A DNA stretch of 64,000 nt from Apus apus (lineage: Eukaryota; Chordata; Aves; Apodiformes; Apodidae): contig NC_067284.1 in assembly GCF_020740795.1 (NCBI RefSeq), positions 96,525,440-96,589,439 of the forward strand. Direction: 5' to 3'. Positions 27,501-41,936 of this stretch are shown in pieces. The notes beneath the pieces are model-generated. The model did not search any database. It was not told the origin of the DNA and was given only the letters and a program-made list of their open reading frames with translations. Each line of letters starts with the position of its first letter. Position 1 is the first letter of the stretch. A program made the translations under genes and the position numbers.

Positions 27501-30500
27501 AAGAACTGAGTTTCATACAACAGTGAACATACTCCTTTATTGCTTTGCTCCTCTTACAATGAATTCATTTCCTGCTTGGCATGTCAAATTTATGAAATCC
27601 TCCAAGTAAGGTATTATTTTTATGCATGTAGAATTTATATATTCCCTTATAGAAAACTTCTTCCAGGCTAACCATATTTTTTCAGTGAAGAGACCCAGTA
27701 AAGGTAGAGAAATTTTCCTTGGTTGAGCTTATTACCATTCTTCTTGTATGTGTAATACATCCCTGGTTCTCATCTGTGTTTTTCAGACCAGCTCCTCATC
27801 TCCATCCATCAAGTAAAGCTCATAAAACATACAGGACAGGGCATGTGTTTCACTATCTTTTAAATTTTGTTGGTTTTAAATTGTGTTAGTTGAAATACAA
27901 GCCACTCACCTGTCTGACTACCCCACTATGAGTATTGTATGAGAGCTGTCAATATGAAGGAAGGGGCTTGGCTTTTCTTAGAAGATCAGCAACCCATCAT
28001 CATTGTGATTACTTGAATTTTTAAGTATGTAGGAATGCCATTTCCTTAGAGTTTTCCTCTGCCTCCAAACAAACAAAAAAAACCCCAGCAGCTATATATC
28101 TAGTGGGAAGACGGGCATCAAGGGGGTTCTTGCTTCTTTTTTAGGACTCCCTGTGTTGTCAAATGCCTTGTGCATCACTGCCATGAATGATGAAGTACTG
28201 TCTGGCTCTGAATGTATAGGTGTGTCTATTCCAAGGTGTGCCATAATTGTCTTTCCTTTTCCTGTTCTTTGTTTTAGTGAACTTCTACAAGATTTGGAAA
28301 ACTGTGAAAATGATCCTGTAGCTATAGCAGACTGTTTTGTTTCCAAGGTAAGTGGCTACAGCAGGAGTCTGCAACACATGTTGCAGGGTGATATGGGGGA
28401 ATGACTAATGTATTAGCATTTGAGACCTAATTCTGACAGCTTGTATGACTGCAACCAAGAACAGTTAGCAAATCTATGGAAAGGGAAGGAATTTCTCTTA
28501 GTAGGTAGCAGGGATATACGTACAATTTGCATTTTTCACAAATCGGGAAAAAGGTGTTGTTTTCTTCAGTAACTCTCTGTGAACTGGAGGAGCTGTTGAT
28601 CTAGAGTTCATTTTTAGATATATGGGGTTTTTTTTACAGTATGACAGGAATTCTTTTTTTCCTCCTTTTTTAATACAAGTGATCAAGTGGTACACTAGTT
28701 ATGCCTTGTCAGGTTTAAAAACAACTAGAGATTACAACTTGGCTGTATTTTTAGAAAAGGCAGTAACTATAACATACTTGTAGCCATATCATGGAATCAT
28801 GGAATTGTCAGAGTTGGAAGGGATCTCTAGAGATCATCTAGTCCAAGGCCTCTGCTAAAGCAGGATCCCCTAGAGCACATTACTCAGGACTGCATCCAGG
28901 CAGGTTTTGAATATCTCCAGAAAAGAGACTGCACAACCTCACTGGGCAGCCTGTTCCAGTGCTCTGTCACCCTCATAGTAAAGAAGTTTTTCCTCATATT
29001 TAAATGGAACTTCCTGTGTTCCAGGTTGTGCCTGTTGCCCCTCGTCCTGTCACTGGGAACTACTGAGAAGAGTCTGGCTCCATCCTCCTTTCAACCATCC
29101 TTTAGATACTTATAGGCATTAAATAAGGTCTCCCCTCAGCCTTCTCCAGGCTTAAAAGTCCCAGTTCTCTCAGCCTTTCCTCATAAGGGAGATACTCCAA
29201 ACCCCCAATCACCTTTGTTGCCCTGTATTGTTTTCTGAGATCCATTTTTTCCTGAATCCAGCAGCCATGCCTTTAATTTTCTTTTTAAAGAGGATGGCCC
29301 GAAGTCTAGCTTTAAGATTAAAATCTCATTTTCTCTGAAATACTTCAAATATTCTGGACACTGATCTGACATCTTTATTCTGTTGCACAATACTGAGGCC
29401 AAAACTGTATGGAGAAGAAGTTGTTAGGTACAGGAGAAATATGGAGAGCCAAAGTAGGTGTCCTTCACTGTAGGAAACCAAAAGAGCCAGTCAGGGAAGA
29501 GTGGCTGTAATAGGAAGGACAACAAGAGATTAAGTAATTTGGGCTACAGATTACTCTCTCTCTAGTTCATTGTAGATTTCACCAGAGAACCTATATATGC
29601 CTTGAATCTGTAGAGTCAAAATGTGTTAAGAAATAATGCCATCTTCATGGTATTTTGGAGGGAAGCTCAGCAAAGGAGGCGGCATGTAGTTGTTTAAATT
29701 TGGATAATGCCTCTGTAGGTGTCTTTGCCTTTTTCCATTAAAAAAACCCAAACAACAAAATCCCCACAAAAAAACAGGAAACCCAAAACACAACTACACA
29801 AATGAGAAGCCAAACCTTGTCTCATGTTTCATACTTTGTGCTCAACTCAATATTGTCAGTGCCAAGCATTTAATGTGATAGGTCTAACACAAGGATTTAG
29901 GATTAGCTGGACCACCCTCTCATGGTGATTCAGTAATTTGTTTGGCACTGTTGTGACAAAAGGGATTTTATTGTAAAGGGGAGTGATGATGCCATCTTAG
30001 TGCTGCTGTTTCACTGGATCAGTTGCTTGAGTTGGGTTTGAGAAAGTTGTTATTTATCTAGTAATTGATCTTTTGTAAGCACTGAGAGATCTTAGTGTTG
30101 GCACCACTACTACAAAAGTAGGATGTTTTTTTGGCATCTTGCAATGGGGTTTATGGCATGTTGTTATCACTCCAAGTAGCCTATATTGATTTGAAGGAGA
30201 GAAACTGGGATAAGAGCAAGCACAAAGTCCTGCTTCTGGAACAGAATAACCCCATGTGCATGCTGGGTCTGGCTGACTAGGAAACAGATTAGCAAGAACA
30301 GATTTGGGGTGCTGGCAGACAAGAAGTTGAGCATAAGTCAGCAGAGTATCCGTGCAGTGAAAGCCAATTGTGAGGCCTTCAGGACACAGATACCACAGTT
30401 TGGAGCTGGTAGATCTTTCTGATGTATTGCTTGCTTCTAGCTGGTAGCACTGGGACTGCTCCTGGCTGGGACAGGAAGCAGAGGTGGTGCAAGTGATAAT

Positions 30501-33500
30501 AGCAAGTCCGGGAAAAAGTTGAGCACTCATTCATATTGGCCAGCTGAAAGGAGTTTTCTGATAGACTTTCTGGCCATTAGTTCCAAAATCCATCTGCATA
30601 TCATTGCTTGTGCTTTTGTTCGTTTGTCAAATGCTTTTAGCATTTGTATTATTGGCAGGGAACTGCCTGATGGCTCAGAAATTGCTAGAGATTGCAATCC
30701 TAACAAGCATTTTTTAGCTTCATCCAGACAAGTGCAAACACTTAAAAGCAAAATCAAACAATACCAAAATACCCCACAGTTCTGGTTTTAGCCACGAAGA
30801 TGTCATTACAGCAACTGCTGACTGTCTTAACAGACTCCAGTTGTCCATTCTTGGTTGCTTGTATCTTCCTAGCATTGAGTAGTGGAAATAAAGCTGCCTT
30901 TTTTGGCAGTACATGGTCCTTCAAGTATTATGGGACTGTGGCCATTTATTGTTTGATTGCTTGAAATCTGCTAGATCTTCACTGTGAGTTAAGCACGGGG
31001 ATAATATCATGCTCAAGTCATACCTCACAGCTTTGGCTAATGGATGTAGCACTGCTGAAGCATCTTTAATGCTTCCAATGGAACTGTGCTTAGGTTACAT
31101 GAGCTCTGGCTTTAATGGTAATTTTTTTCACCCTACTGGTTCAGTTGTGAATAGCGTGGTTGTTGGAATTTAATTGTATAATCAAGTTTTCACTGTTGGT
31201 GCTGTGATTACTTTTTTTGCATTTCATGAAGCTCAGTAACTGCATAAAGCAAGCTGTAGCCAGTTCTTTCTTCAGGATATATGTGAAATGACACAGGTTT
31301 GCATGTATAACAGTTATGGTTAAAGTAACTCTGGAGCTTGTTGGAAGTAAAATGCTTAATATTTGTGAAAACATCTAGGGAGCTTAATTTTTTAAGTTCC
31401 AGTTTTGGACTGTATTTGATAGGCTGTTTCTTTGTACTTGATTTTGTCATTTGGTTTTGCTCAATAAAATTAGTTGTATAGCATATTATACTTCCCTCAC
31501 ACAATCGTACATCACTGCATTTCCTGCGTGTAACTTTTGTCCTTAAGTAGTAAACAGCCTTGCAACTTATACTTTTAAGGGAAATACTATAAGGATTATC
31601 AAATCCCATTTGTGCACTTTGAATAAAACTCTTAATTGTGGATTTGAATCTTTATCTTAGCGTTTGCTATGATGAGTGCCCAAAGTAAACAGCTCCTAAA
31701 AAGGCAGCTTTTATTTGTTAACAGACTTCAGCAAGATGTCTTCGGTGTAAGCTAGCCAGTAACGTAAAACTCACTAACAGATAAAATAAGAATGCAAAAC
31801 TGTTACTTTATGTAAATATTTAATAATAATCTACACCATTGTATTAGATCCCTCTGCTTTCAGATATTCATTAATAACTCACAGGAAAATAGTCACAAAT
31901 GCAGAAAACCACGCTTTTTAAAAACCTGCTGTCTAGTTATGAATTGCTGCCTTTACCTTTCTGCTCCAAGATGCAGATGGCATTTTTTTAAACAGAGTGG
32001 GATGGCTACTGCATGGAAAAAAACTGCCACTGAGGATAGTGGTGTACTAGTTTAGTTTCTACCAACTCTGGTCCTGCCTCTTCTAGATGAAAAACTGTAT
32101 TGTACGTTAAACATTTTGGAGACACTTTGCTTTTAACTGCAATTGCAGGCTGGTAAAAGGGTTCCAGTGCAAGCTTAGCTATAGCTTAATTATTCACATA
32201 AAAGATTGTAAGTTTTCTTACCAACTCAGTCTTGCATTGTCATACTAATGATGCCAATGTTAATTAAAATACTGACTTCAGTATTCCACACGTTTACATT
32301 TAAGTGACTTGTTGTAAAGGAGAGTTTAATTCTGGCATGTTGCTCTACTCACTCAGCACCCCAGAAACTCAGAGCATGTGTTTTCTGAAAGACATACCAA
32401 CAGCTTAACCAAAGGAAAGGGAGAATTACTCTAATCTACCATCTCATTAATGAAGAGGGGATCCAGGCAATTGGCTTCAGTTTACACTCTGACTCAGCTC
32501 ATTTTCTCAGTCTCCAGTTTATTTTAAGGTGCCTTTTATGGCTTTGAAAAAAGCACAGTGCACCAAGAGTTGAGAAAAGATTGGGGATATAGCCACATGC
32601 TTGGCACTTCACTTCATGTGGAGGAGACATGCAGTGAATTAATTGAGCAGCAGGGGATAAGCTAAGTATAGCTGGGATCTGCTTGTGCTTGGTTTGCTTT
32701 TGAGGGTGACTTGTCGCTGTAGATGAACTCTCGGCTTGGGTCTCAGTTTCTGCACCTTCTACCACAATGGCTTTGGGACCCCAGGTTAAAAGTGATCTCT
32801 GGAGCGATTCCAGTCTCCCTGCAGAGATAATTTTAAAACTGATTTTAAGACAGTTGAGGTGAACAAAACATTTGAGCTGAGTAGGCTGAAGAGTGTCCAC
32901 AGAAATACTGATGAGCATAGCTGGCGTTTCACTTACAGTGTGAAAGTATTGATAGAAATATGTTCAATCTATCTTGTTCCTGGTTTTTCAGTTGCTCCTG
33001 AACATAGTTCACAGCATCTGCTTTAGCCTGCTTGGTTTGTACTCTGCTCCACTGCCAGTAACAAAGGGCTTTCTCTGGGGAGTCTGCTGGGAAGCAAAGA
33101 AGACCAGATGGGTGTACGAACTCAAAGTCCTTTCTTGGACCATGCAGAGGGGCTGGGTAACCAGGCGAGTAGTGGGGGAATGGCTGTCCCCGATGGTGCA
33201 GCTTCCCGGGGACATGGAAGGGTCTCTCTGGGAAGGGGCTCTCCTGTACACTACTCCACTGTGCTCATGTGAATCCTGCTCATGCCCGGGCAAGGTGTGT
33301 GATGTTGATTCCCACTGGCTTTGTCACTCTGAATGCATATCAAGTCTCATTCTGGAGGCAAAATAAACGTAATTGACTTTCTACTGGTTTTATGCTCATA
33401 TAGCTCAGTAAAAGCAAATGCTCTCAGTTAAACAGCAAAGAGGACTGGGGGACTGGAGCATCTCTCTTTTGAGGAAAGGTTAAGAGAGCTGGGAATCTTT

Positions 33501-36500
33501 AGCCTGGCGAAGAGAAGGCTGAGGAGAAACCTTATTAATGCCTATAAATATCTAAAGGGCAAGCGTAAGGAGGATGGAGTCAGACTCCTTTCAGTAGTGC
33601 CCAGGAATAGGAAAAGGGGCAATGGGCATAAACTGGAGCACAGGAAGTTCCATCTGAACATGAGGGAAAACTTCTTTATGGTGAGGGTGACAAAGCACTG
33701 GAACAGGCTGCCCAGGGGGGTTGTGGAGTGTCCTTCTCTGGAGGTATTCCAAACTCGCCTGGATGCAGTCCTGTGTGATGTGCTCTAGGCATTCCTGCTT
33801 TAGCAGGGGAGTTGGACTAGATGATCTCTAGAGATCCCTTCCAACAATGACAATTCTGTGATTCTGTGAAAAGTAAGTTCTCTCTTAATTTGTACGATAG
33901 TTTCATATGATGAAATGAGCTGTGGTACAACAAAGTGAATACACATGTAAAGGCAGTATGAAATTTGATGTCATGTCTGTTCAGATGATTGTGAAACCAT
34001 TGTTAAAGTTTTCAGAGGTGTTGAAGGCTTGAGAAACTACCTCTTTTTTTAATACAAGTTAATAGCTAGACAAAAATTATTCTAAAACCAAAAATCCTGT
34101 TGACATTAATTTTGACTTGTGTAAAAAACAAACCCAAAAACCAAAACAAAGAGGGAGAGTGTGGAAAGGCTCCTGGGGATTTCAGACTTGCTTTTGATTT
34201 TGTAGGGAATGTGCACTCAGTACACTCTGAAACCCTGAGTTGTTGGGCCTTGTTTGTTTTACAGCTAATGCTTTCATTTGTTAAAATTTCACAACAAAAG
34301 TTATTTTTCTTTTTTTTTTGAAAAGCAGAACAACCTTGTGACTATGAGCAGAATACATATATATTAAATACATTGGCATGAATGTTCTGCACTGTGCTTA
34401 TGAACTAGGTCCATATATTGCATTACTCTGTGTTTTAGCTGTAGGAATATACTACAATATATACCAAAAGCTCCTAAATGAAAAAAATTGTATAAATATA
34501 TGTATATATAAAATAAATCACCTTTTTTCATCATACTCGGTTTCATCCTAATGCTCTCTCTTAAGCTGACTCATTACAACTGCCAGCTATTTTAGGAGCG
34601 ATTGCCGTAGAAAATTACAGTGTCATGTCTGCAGTTCTCTGGTATTGGTTAATCCCTAATTTTGAGCAGAGAGGGTTTGGAGCTGTGGCCAGAGGTCCCA
34701 AGTTTAGACATGAGCAGTCTGTGACACAAGCTTGCTGTCTTTGGGTGGGGACACGAGGCATATGTATTGCTACTGTAAAAACTAGCTGTGACAGCAAAAT
34801 GAGTCCAAGCATCAAAAACCAAGCTAAATTGTTTAACTGTATTTGTATCAAGACTACATTTGGTTGGTTGGTTGGTTCCTAAGCGAAGAGCAGTTTAATA
34901 AACTTGCAACCCACTAATGAGTCAATGAGGGTCGCAGTCCTCCAGAGAGAAACACTTATTAGAAGTTTGCTCGAGTTATTTCTTTTTTACAGAACAGTTA
35001 ATACTGAAATGCAGTATGAAGCACTGAAATGAATTGCAGTGACTTGTACTCATGGAGAGTAGTACCTGACTTTATACAGGGTCCTTATGAGTCACCACTC
35101 CCTGGAAAAATGAATGGCACCATCTGCTTTAGCCCTGTGAAAGGGGGAAGGAAGCAGTACTGTTGGAAATGGGGAAGGGTACTGCCTGAGCCAGCTCTTT
35201 CTGATGAATAGCCAAAACCCCCTCCAACAATGAGAAACAAATGCCACAGCCTGCATCAACCCTCTCCCCAGGTGGTGCTGCTCCTCAGAGTGCTATTGAC
35301 TTCTGTGAAAGCAGATACTTGGTCTTGCCATTCACCAACAACTACCCCTTGCAGAGCACAGCTATTGTGTGTACAATGCCAGAGTTCCTTCTGAAGATGC
35401 TTCAAGTGGAAATTGGGATCTTGTTTACTATAAAAATTGCTTTTTATTGTTCTAAGGCTCAGAAAAGAGGTACTAACTTTGGAGCACTTTGCAGTTCTGC
35501 AGTACTTTCTTAGTCTTTAGGACTCCAACAAGCTGCAGAAATGCCACGTTATTTGGCATAGAAGTTGACAGGCAGATGTGAGTTTAAAGGACATGGGAAT
35601 GTTTCTGACAACCTGTTCTTGCATAGAGTTAGCTTGCATGATTATGAAAAAATTTTAATCCAAGGAGGAAAGAAATGAAACTCAGGCTTTGGCTCTGAAA
35701 ATCTTGTCAACATTAATGTGGATAATTTTACTATAACAGGCAAGTGTGGAACCCCACCTAAATCTAGTTACAACTTGTATGGGTAATAACTGTCTGCTTT
35801 CACAGTCATAATTTACTTTTTTAAAAAAAATCTCTTTCGAGGCTTCTAATTTTCACACTTAGATAGTGCTCAAATGTGGAAGTATTTATAGTTGCTTTTA
35901 AAGTCTTCCACTGAACATAACCTGCAAAATTTACTTCTCCCCATAAGCAGGTGTGTGCATTAGCATACACAAAACTGGGTATGTACAATTACATTGTTTG
36001 AAGGGGGGGCTGTGTTGGTGATTTTGGGTTTTCTTTTATCGTGTTTTTATTTTTTTGAGATACATAGATTGTCACAAAGCATCTTGGAGGCTCTATTGCA
36101 AAGCTGCTTGCTTTTTAAACTCTAGGTTTTCTTGTTTTTTTTTCTTTCAAGTAAAGGGAAAATCTCTGAAAGAAGAAAAAATGAAATTCAGTTAGTAAGT
36201 CTGTGGCAGTGTTAGGTCTATCACAGTGAATTCATTGATCAGGAACTGGAGGAGACATTGTCTTGATGTCATCATCTTTATCTTGCACGTGTTAGCTGCT
36301 AGTGTGGCAAAATCTGAATGTATGTAAACTTTTTCTCCCCATGCAGAGTGAAGATTTCCACATATATACGCAGTACTGCACCAACTACCCAAGGTAGGAA
36401 TACTGGGTTCCCTTTGTTCGTTTGTCTCTTTACCTGTCTGTGTAATGCAAGTTACAGTCTATACCAAAAATTGTGCCCTTTCCCTTCTCACAGTTGGAGT

Positions 36501-39500
36501 GAGAGTAAAGGAGTTTACCTTTTTTTCTTAATTTTAAAAATATATATTTTAAGAAATTATAATCTGAAACTTTATTCTGACTAGTCTTGTCTTTCATTGT
36601 CATTAATCATCCTTTAGAAAATTATGGTCTTATTCTGCATTGCTCAAAATACTTGATTCCCACTAAGAATGGTTGCATGTCAAAGGAAAATATAACTGAA
36701 TTCACAGCATATCTTAAAAAAAACAAAACAAAACCAACATATAACAAAAAATCCCCCTCATTCCCACCAGTGATTTGATTAGGAGCCTGCTGCCCGTTTT
36801 TACAAGGGAAGAAAGTAACAATTCTTGACTTTGCCCACAGACTTACAGTGATGCCATGTCTTAAAGCTATGTGTTGATGTTTCCAGGTCAGTGGCTGTGT
36901 TGACAGAATGCATGAGGAACAAGACACTGGCCAAGTTCTTCAGGGAGCGACAAGAAGCACTGCAACATTCTCTGCCCCTGGGCTCCTATCTCTTGAAACC
37001 CGTCCAGCGCATCCTCAAGTACCACCTGCTTTTGCACGTGAGCACCTGTTAGAAATACATTTCATTTAGGGCTGTTGCAAGTCAAAGTTCCTGTCTCTGG
37101 CACAAGACTTGATGATTAGAAAGGTTCTGGGTTTCTTTTGATGCTTTTCTTCTGGGGGTGTTTGTTTTTGATGTATTGAGACTATTTCTGCTTTCATCAT
37201 TTCAGAGCATATGTATATATTTGGAGTGAAAAATTTTGGTAATTATTTTAGAAACATTGAATCAGTCTATAAATCCAAATACTTAGCTTTAAAAAAACAA
37301 AACAAAACCAAAACAGCAACAAAAAACCCAACAACCAAACAAAAACAAACAAACAAAAAACCCAAACACAAAATGCCAAACCCCCCCCCCCCAAAAGCAA
37401 ACAAACAAAAAAAGCAAACAAAAACTAAAAAAACAAACCAAACAAAAAAACCTGGTCTGTAATCCTGAAGTTGTTTGGAAGATTATTATCATGAGCAAAC
37501 ACTTTTGTACACAAAACTATGGTTCCAGTGAAATACAGCATTTTTCCAGATGTTGCAATGCTGGAGGTGGCTGAAAGAAGAACTAAGTACATATAAACAC
37601 CACACTTGGTAAGAATTTTGTGGAGAGAAATGACTGAGGAAGCGGGAACTCTTTCCATATTCATTAAGCAAGTTTCAGAAATTCCTGCTTTATTGTTAAT
37701 GTTTTCCACATATGTTTCCTATTAGAGAATCATGTTCTAGTGAAGTGTAAAGACACTGATTCTTATTTTAAGTGTCTGGTGCTTTTCTGCTCTCCTACTG
37801 TAAAGTAATGCCCAGTGTAATTACATCAGGGTATTCTAAGTGTGTAGATATGTTCTGTGTTTTAAGAAAGCCATTAAACACAGTCTGAAAAGGTCTCCTG
37901 TCAGCATGCTGCACTCTCCTTCTGTGCCTCTCTGCTCACATCAGCTGCTGCAAGTATAGTTGCTGCTAAACTGACCGTAAAGGCTTGGCTTTGTTAGTTG
38001 TCTTGTATTAATCAAGTTGATAATGACATGCAATAGTAACAAAGGCAGAAATGTTGCATTTGAGTGATTGCAATGCAAAGACAACATAGTACAGATAAAA
38101 ATATAATATTGCACCTGGCTGGGAAAATTAATTTAGAAATAACAGAACTTGTTTTCCCTGTTGTAGGAAATAGAAAACCACCTTGACAAGGACACTGAGG
38201 GCTATGATGTGGTGCTGGATGCCATAGATACGATGCAGAGAGTGGCGTGGCATATAAATGACATGAAGAGGAAACATGAACATGCCATCAGGCTCCAAGT
38301 GAGTTCCCAAAGAGTTTATATGGGTGTTTGTGAGCTGTTTTTGTCAAGATATATGCCATTAACATTTTCTAGTTTATCTTTTCTTTTAATCTTTGTCAGT
38401 CATAATTTAGACTCTTGTTGAGTATGCCTGTGGCTGTTTGATCTTGGTCATAGCTGCTGCAGGAAAATCTCAGACATCTCTGCCCTACAAGCAGCATCCT
38501 GTAAAGCATTTATTTTGCAGTAATATGGAACTTAAGATAACTTTCCTTTCTTCCTTTCCCTCAATTGTACAGCACTGCTGTACAACCCTAGGGCATGGCT
38601 TTGTTCAGAAATCCTGTGGTTTCCGATTTCTCCCCTTTGTGCTGATTAATTTTGTTTTGAGGCATTTCTTATGCTTCTTCTTGTTTAAGTATTTTCCTCT
38701 TAGGCTTTTGAAGACTCATTATCAGTCGCTTTGTGAGATGTATAAACCTAGAAATGTGATAGCTGGAAAAAGGTTTAAATCTCTACGAATGAATAATTTT
38801 TTAGGAGAAAACAAAAGCTACGCCCTGAGTAACTTTTGGCATCAAGAGCAAGCTATTTTGTAGACATTTTACAGAACTATCATTCTATTTCAAACTTCCC
38901 AGTGAATCACGATTTGACATTACATTTTCATTAGCAGTATTTATATTGCTTTTAAGTAAATTAGGGGGATTTTTTGGTTTATAAAAGGGAGTAATAGGAT
39001 TATACCATTCCAGAAATCTATGTCATAGTGTTTGTTGTCCCTTTCTTTCTTTAAAAAAAAGTGGTTCCTTACTGGCCCTCATTCTTGTGGGATTTTTTTG
39101 TTGTTTGTGTAGGAAGAATAGGGTTACATTTGATAATGTCTTGCCTGCAGCTCTGTAACCTTTGCCACACATAGCTGGAAATGCATGCTAATGACTTACC
39201 TACAGTCTGCTATAAATCTGAGTAATGTTAACCAGTAATATTTGGCAACAAAGAGGGTTAAAGGCTTTTGAAAAAGTGTGGGGTTTTTTTATTATTTTAA
39301 AGTAATTTATTTGGCTTAGCTGGCAAATGTATGGGGTTGTGGAAAATGTTTATGTTCATACTTAGCCTTTTAAAAAGTAAAATGTGTCTGCAGCCATGAA
39401 GATAGGTCTTCTGTGGGCTATCACACTGCCATTTGGTCTGTAATGCTGCAGGTACTGCTGCAACAGTTCCTGTTCAGAGTCTCCCTCAGCAATGGTGGAC

Positions 39501-41902
39501 GTGATCCCTGTGCTCTGTACCTTGACTTATTTACAAGATTCTAGATAGACCTGATAATATGAATTTTTTTTATTTGTCCTCTTTATTTTTTTGTGTGTGC
39601 TGCTTTTGGATTTTCTTCCTGTGAATGCTCTAGGCTGCATTTCTGCATCAGATATACTGAGATGTTTTCTACCTGAATGCTGTATTGAAGTGTGATGTCC
39701 TAGAGACCAGCCTAGGATGAAGAAATCTGTGCCTGCTTTGCTAATGCTGCCAGGCTTAAAGTCTGGTGGATGTTTTTAAAGATTTCTCTACTTGAGGTTT
39801 AATCTGCGTTTATGATTTGCTGTGCCATTCTTATGTGCTATATCATTGCCACTGAAAGAAAAAACAAGCAACTGAAGGGAACAAGAATAGCCATGGTTAA
39901 GTGACACAGACTTATTATGATGTTCTTAGATGTTTCTCCAACCTTTTGTTTTTCTTAAGTATTATTTAAGTTGAGAAATACCTGTGGTGTGTATACAAAT
40001 CTTTATAAATACAAACAGATCTTGGCATCTTCAAATTATCAGTTTACCAGATCACTTCTGGTCTTTTAGTCTTCTGAGAAACATCTCTTCAATCTGGACA
40101 CTTCACAGACGTGTCTTCTGTGATGGGCCTACAGGACACACAGATGGCATTATGATTCATCCAGAGCAGGACCACACAACTTCGGGAGGATACACAGGCT
40201 GAGAGAAAAGTTAACAGAAATTGTTTAGGGACATAGAGGGAAGGGGGGAGCAGGCACAAGAAAAGTCTCATAACTGAGTTACAGACCATTCTCCATTGCT
40301 GTGCTGCCAGGGAGATGGAGTTGTGCTCTTTCACCGCAGGCTGTCCTGGGGAGCTCTGGGCTTTTTGCTGGGTTCATATATGGGTAACCAGTACTCAGGA
40401 GGTGTGTTTTAGTCAGGGCTTTGCAACAGGCCTCCAGGCATCTGGCTGCGATGTTGCACTTAATGTAGCAACCTCAGTAGCAGTGTATGGTGACTTTACA
40501 CGGTCAGATGCTGAACTTCATATAAGTGAGTGGGAATGGCCTCAGCAGTTCTTGTTTGAGTCTTTAAGTATGATCTGAAATGGATGTTGGTTGTTCTTCT
40601 TTGATCTGTTGCAGGAGATACAGAGTTTGCTCACGAACTGGAAAGGGCCAGACCTCACGAGTTATGGGGAGCTGGTGTTAGAAGGAACATTCCGCATTCA
40701 GAGAGCCAAAAATGAGCGCACGTTGTTCCTCTTCGACAAGCTGCTGCTAATTACAAAAAAGAGAGATGAGATGTTTGTATACAAAGCTCACATATTGGTA
40801 TGTTGGAGTGCAGGTGGTCATCTGCTGACTCCGGGTCTCCATGAAAATCCCTCATGACTCACATCGTTGTCTCTCTTTGTTACAGTGTGGGAATCTCATG
40901 CTTGTTGAAGTAATACCAAAGGAACCACTTAGTTTTAGCGTCTTCCACTACAAAAATCCCAAGATGCAACATACTGTCCAGGTATGACAGAAGCCTCCCT
41001 GCCTACTGGGTAACCTGACTAACAACTGTCAGCTATTCCTGAGCCTGTGTAGTGCAGTAACGCATTTTTTCACAGTGCTACAATTTTTTTTATCAGGCAA
41101 AGTCACAGCAAGACAAGCGCCTTTGGATTCTTCACTTGAAGAGATTAATTCTAGAAAACCATCCTGCTAAAATTCCTGCCAAGGTAAAAATTAAAAAAGC
41201 TCACTACCTCCTTGTATGTGCATTTGGCTTAAAGCAATCTTCTTAGCTGCAGGACGCATGGCAATTTACAGAAAGTTTAGACACCAGGAGATTAATTAAC
41301 ATGTTGTGTCCTTATGTCTTTAAAAGTTCCTCAAAATTAATGGGGTGGTTCTATTAAAAGCAGCTGCTGAGCTTGGTACAGGAGTAGAATTTAAGTGGGT
41401 TAGCAGCATTGCTGTCCACATGAGGATTTGCCTGCTAAGATGTGAGTAACAGATGCAAAGTCAATAAGCTTCACTGTAAGAGCATACCTTGGCTTGATAC
41501 TGCCTGTCTGCACAACACCAAAAAGCACTAATTGCAGTATGTGCCGACACTACCAAGCTAGTTTTAATCTATCTTGGTGAGGTATCATAGCAGTAAAGCC
41601 ATTAGCCACACACTTCACCTTTATACACACACCCATCCTGAACCCTCATCTTTAGCCATGACATCTGAGCTCTTTTTGGTGAGACAGCTGGCAAGATTTA
41701 TGCCAGATTAAATGAGGCACCGAGATCATATTCATAGCTGTAATGTCTAAGAGTCGGGAAACCTGGTCCTTTTATTTATTAAATCCTGTCTTAGAGCTCC
41801 AGGTGATGTTTCCCAATATAACATATTGCACTTCTCAAAGAGTGGTCACCCTGGTTAATTCTTGCCATGACACAGCAGCCACTGACTCATGTGGAAGCAG
41901 GA

Positions 41903-41936
<34 letters not shown>

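Noticed and set aside
37211..37462. Lys/Asn/Thr-rich 83-codon frame
   Set aside because: Translation of the A/C low-complexity tract.
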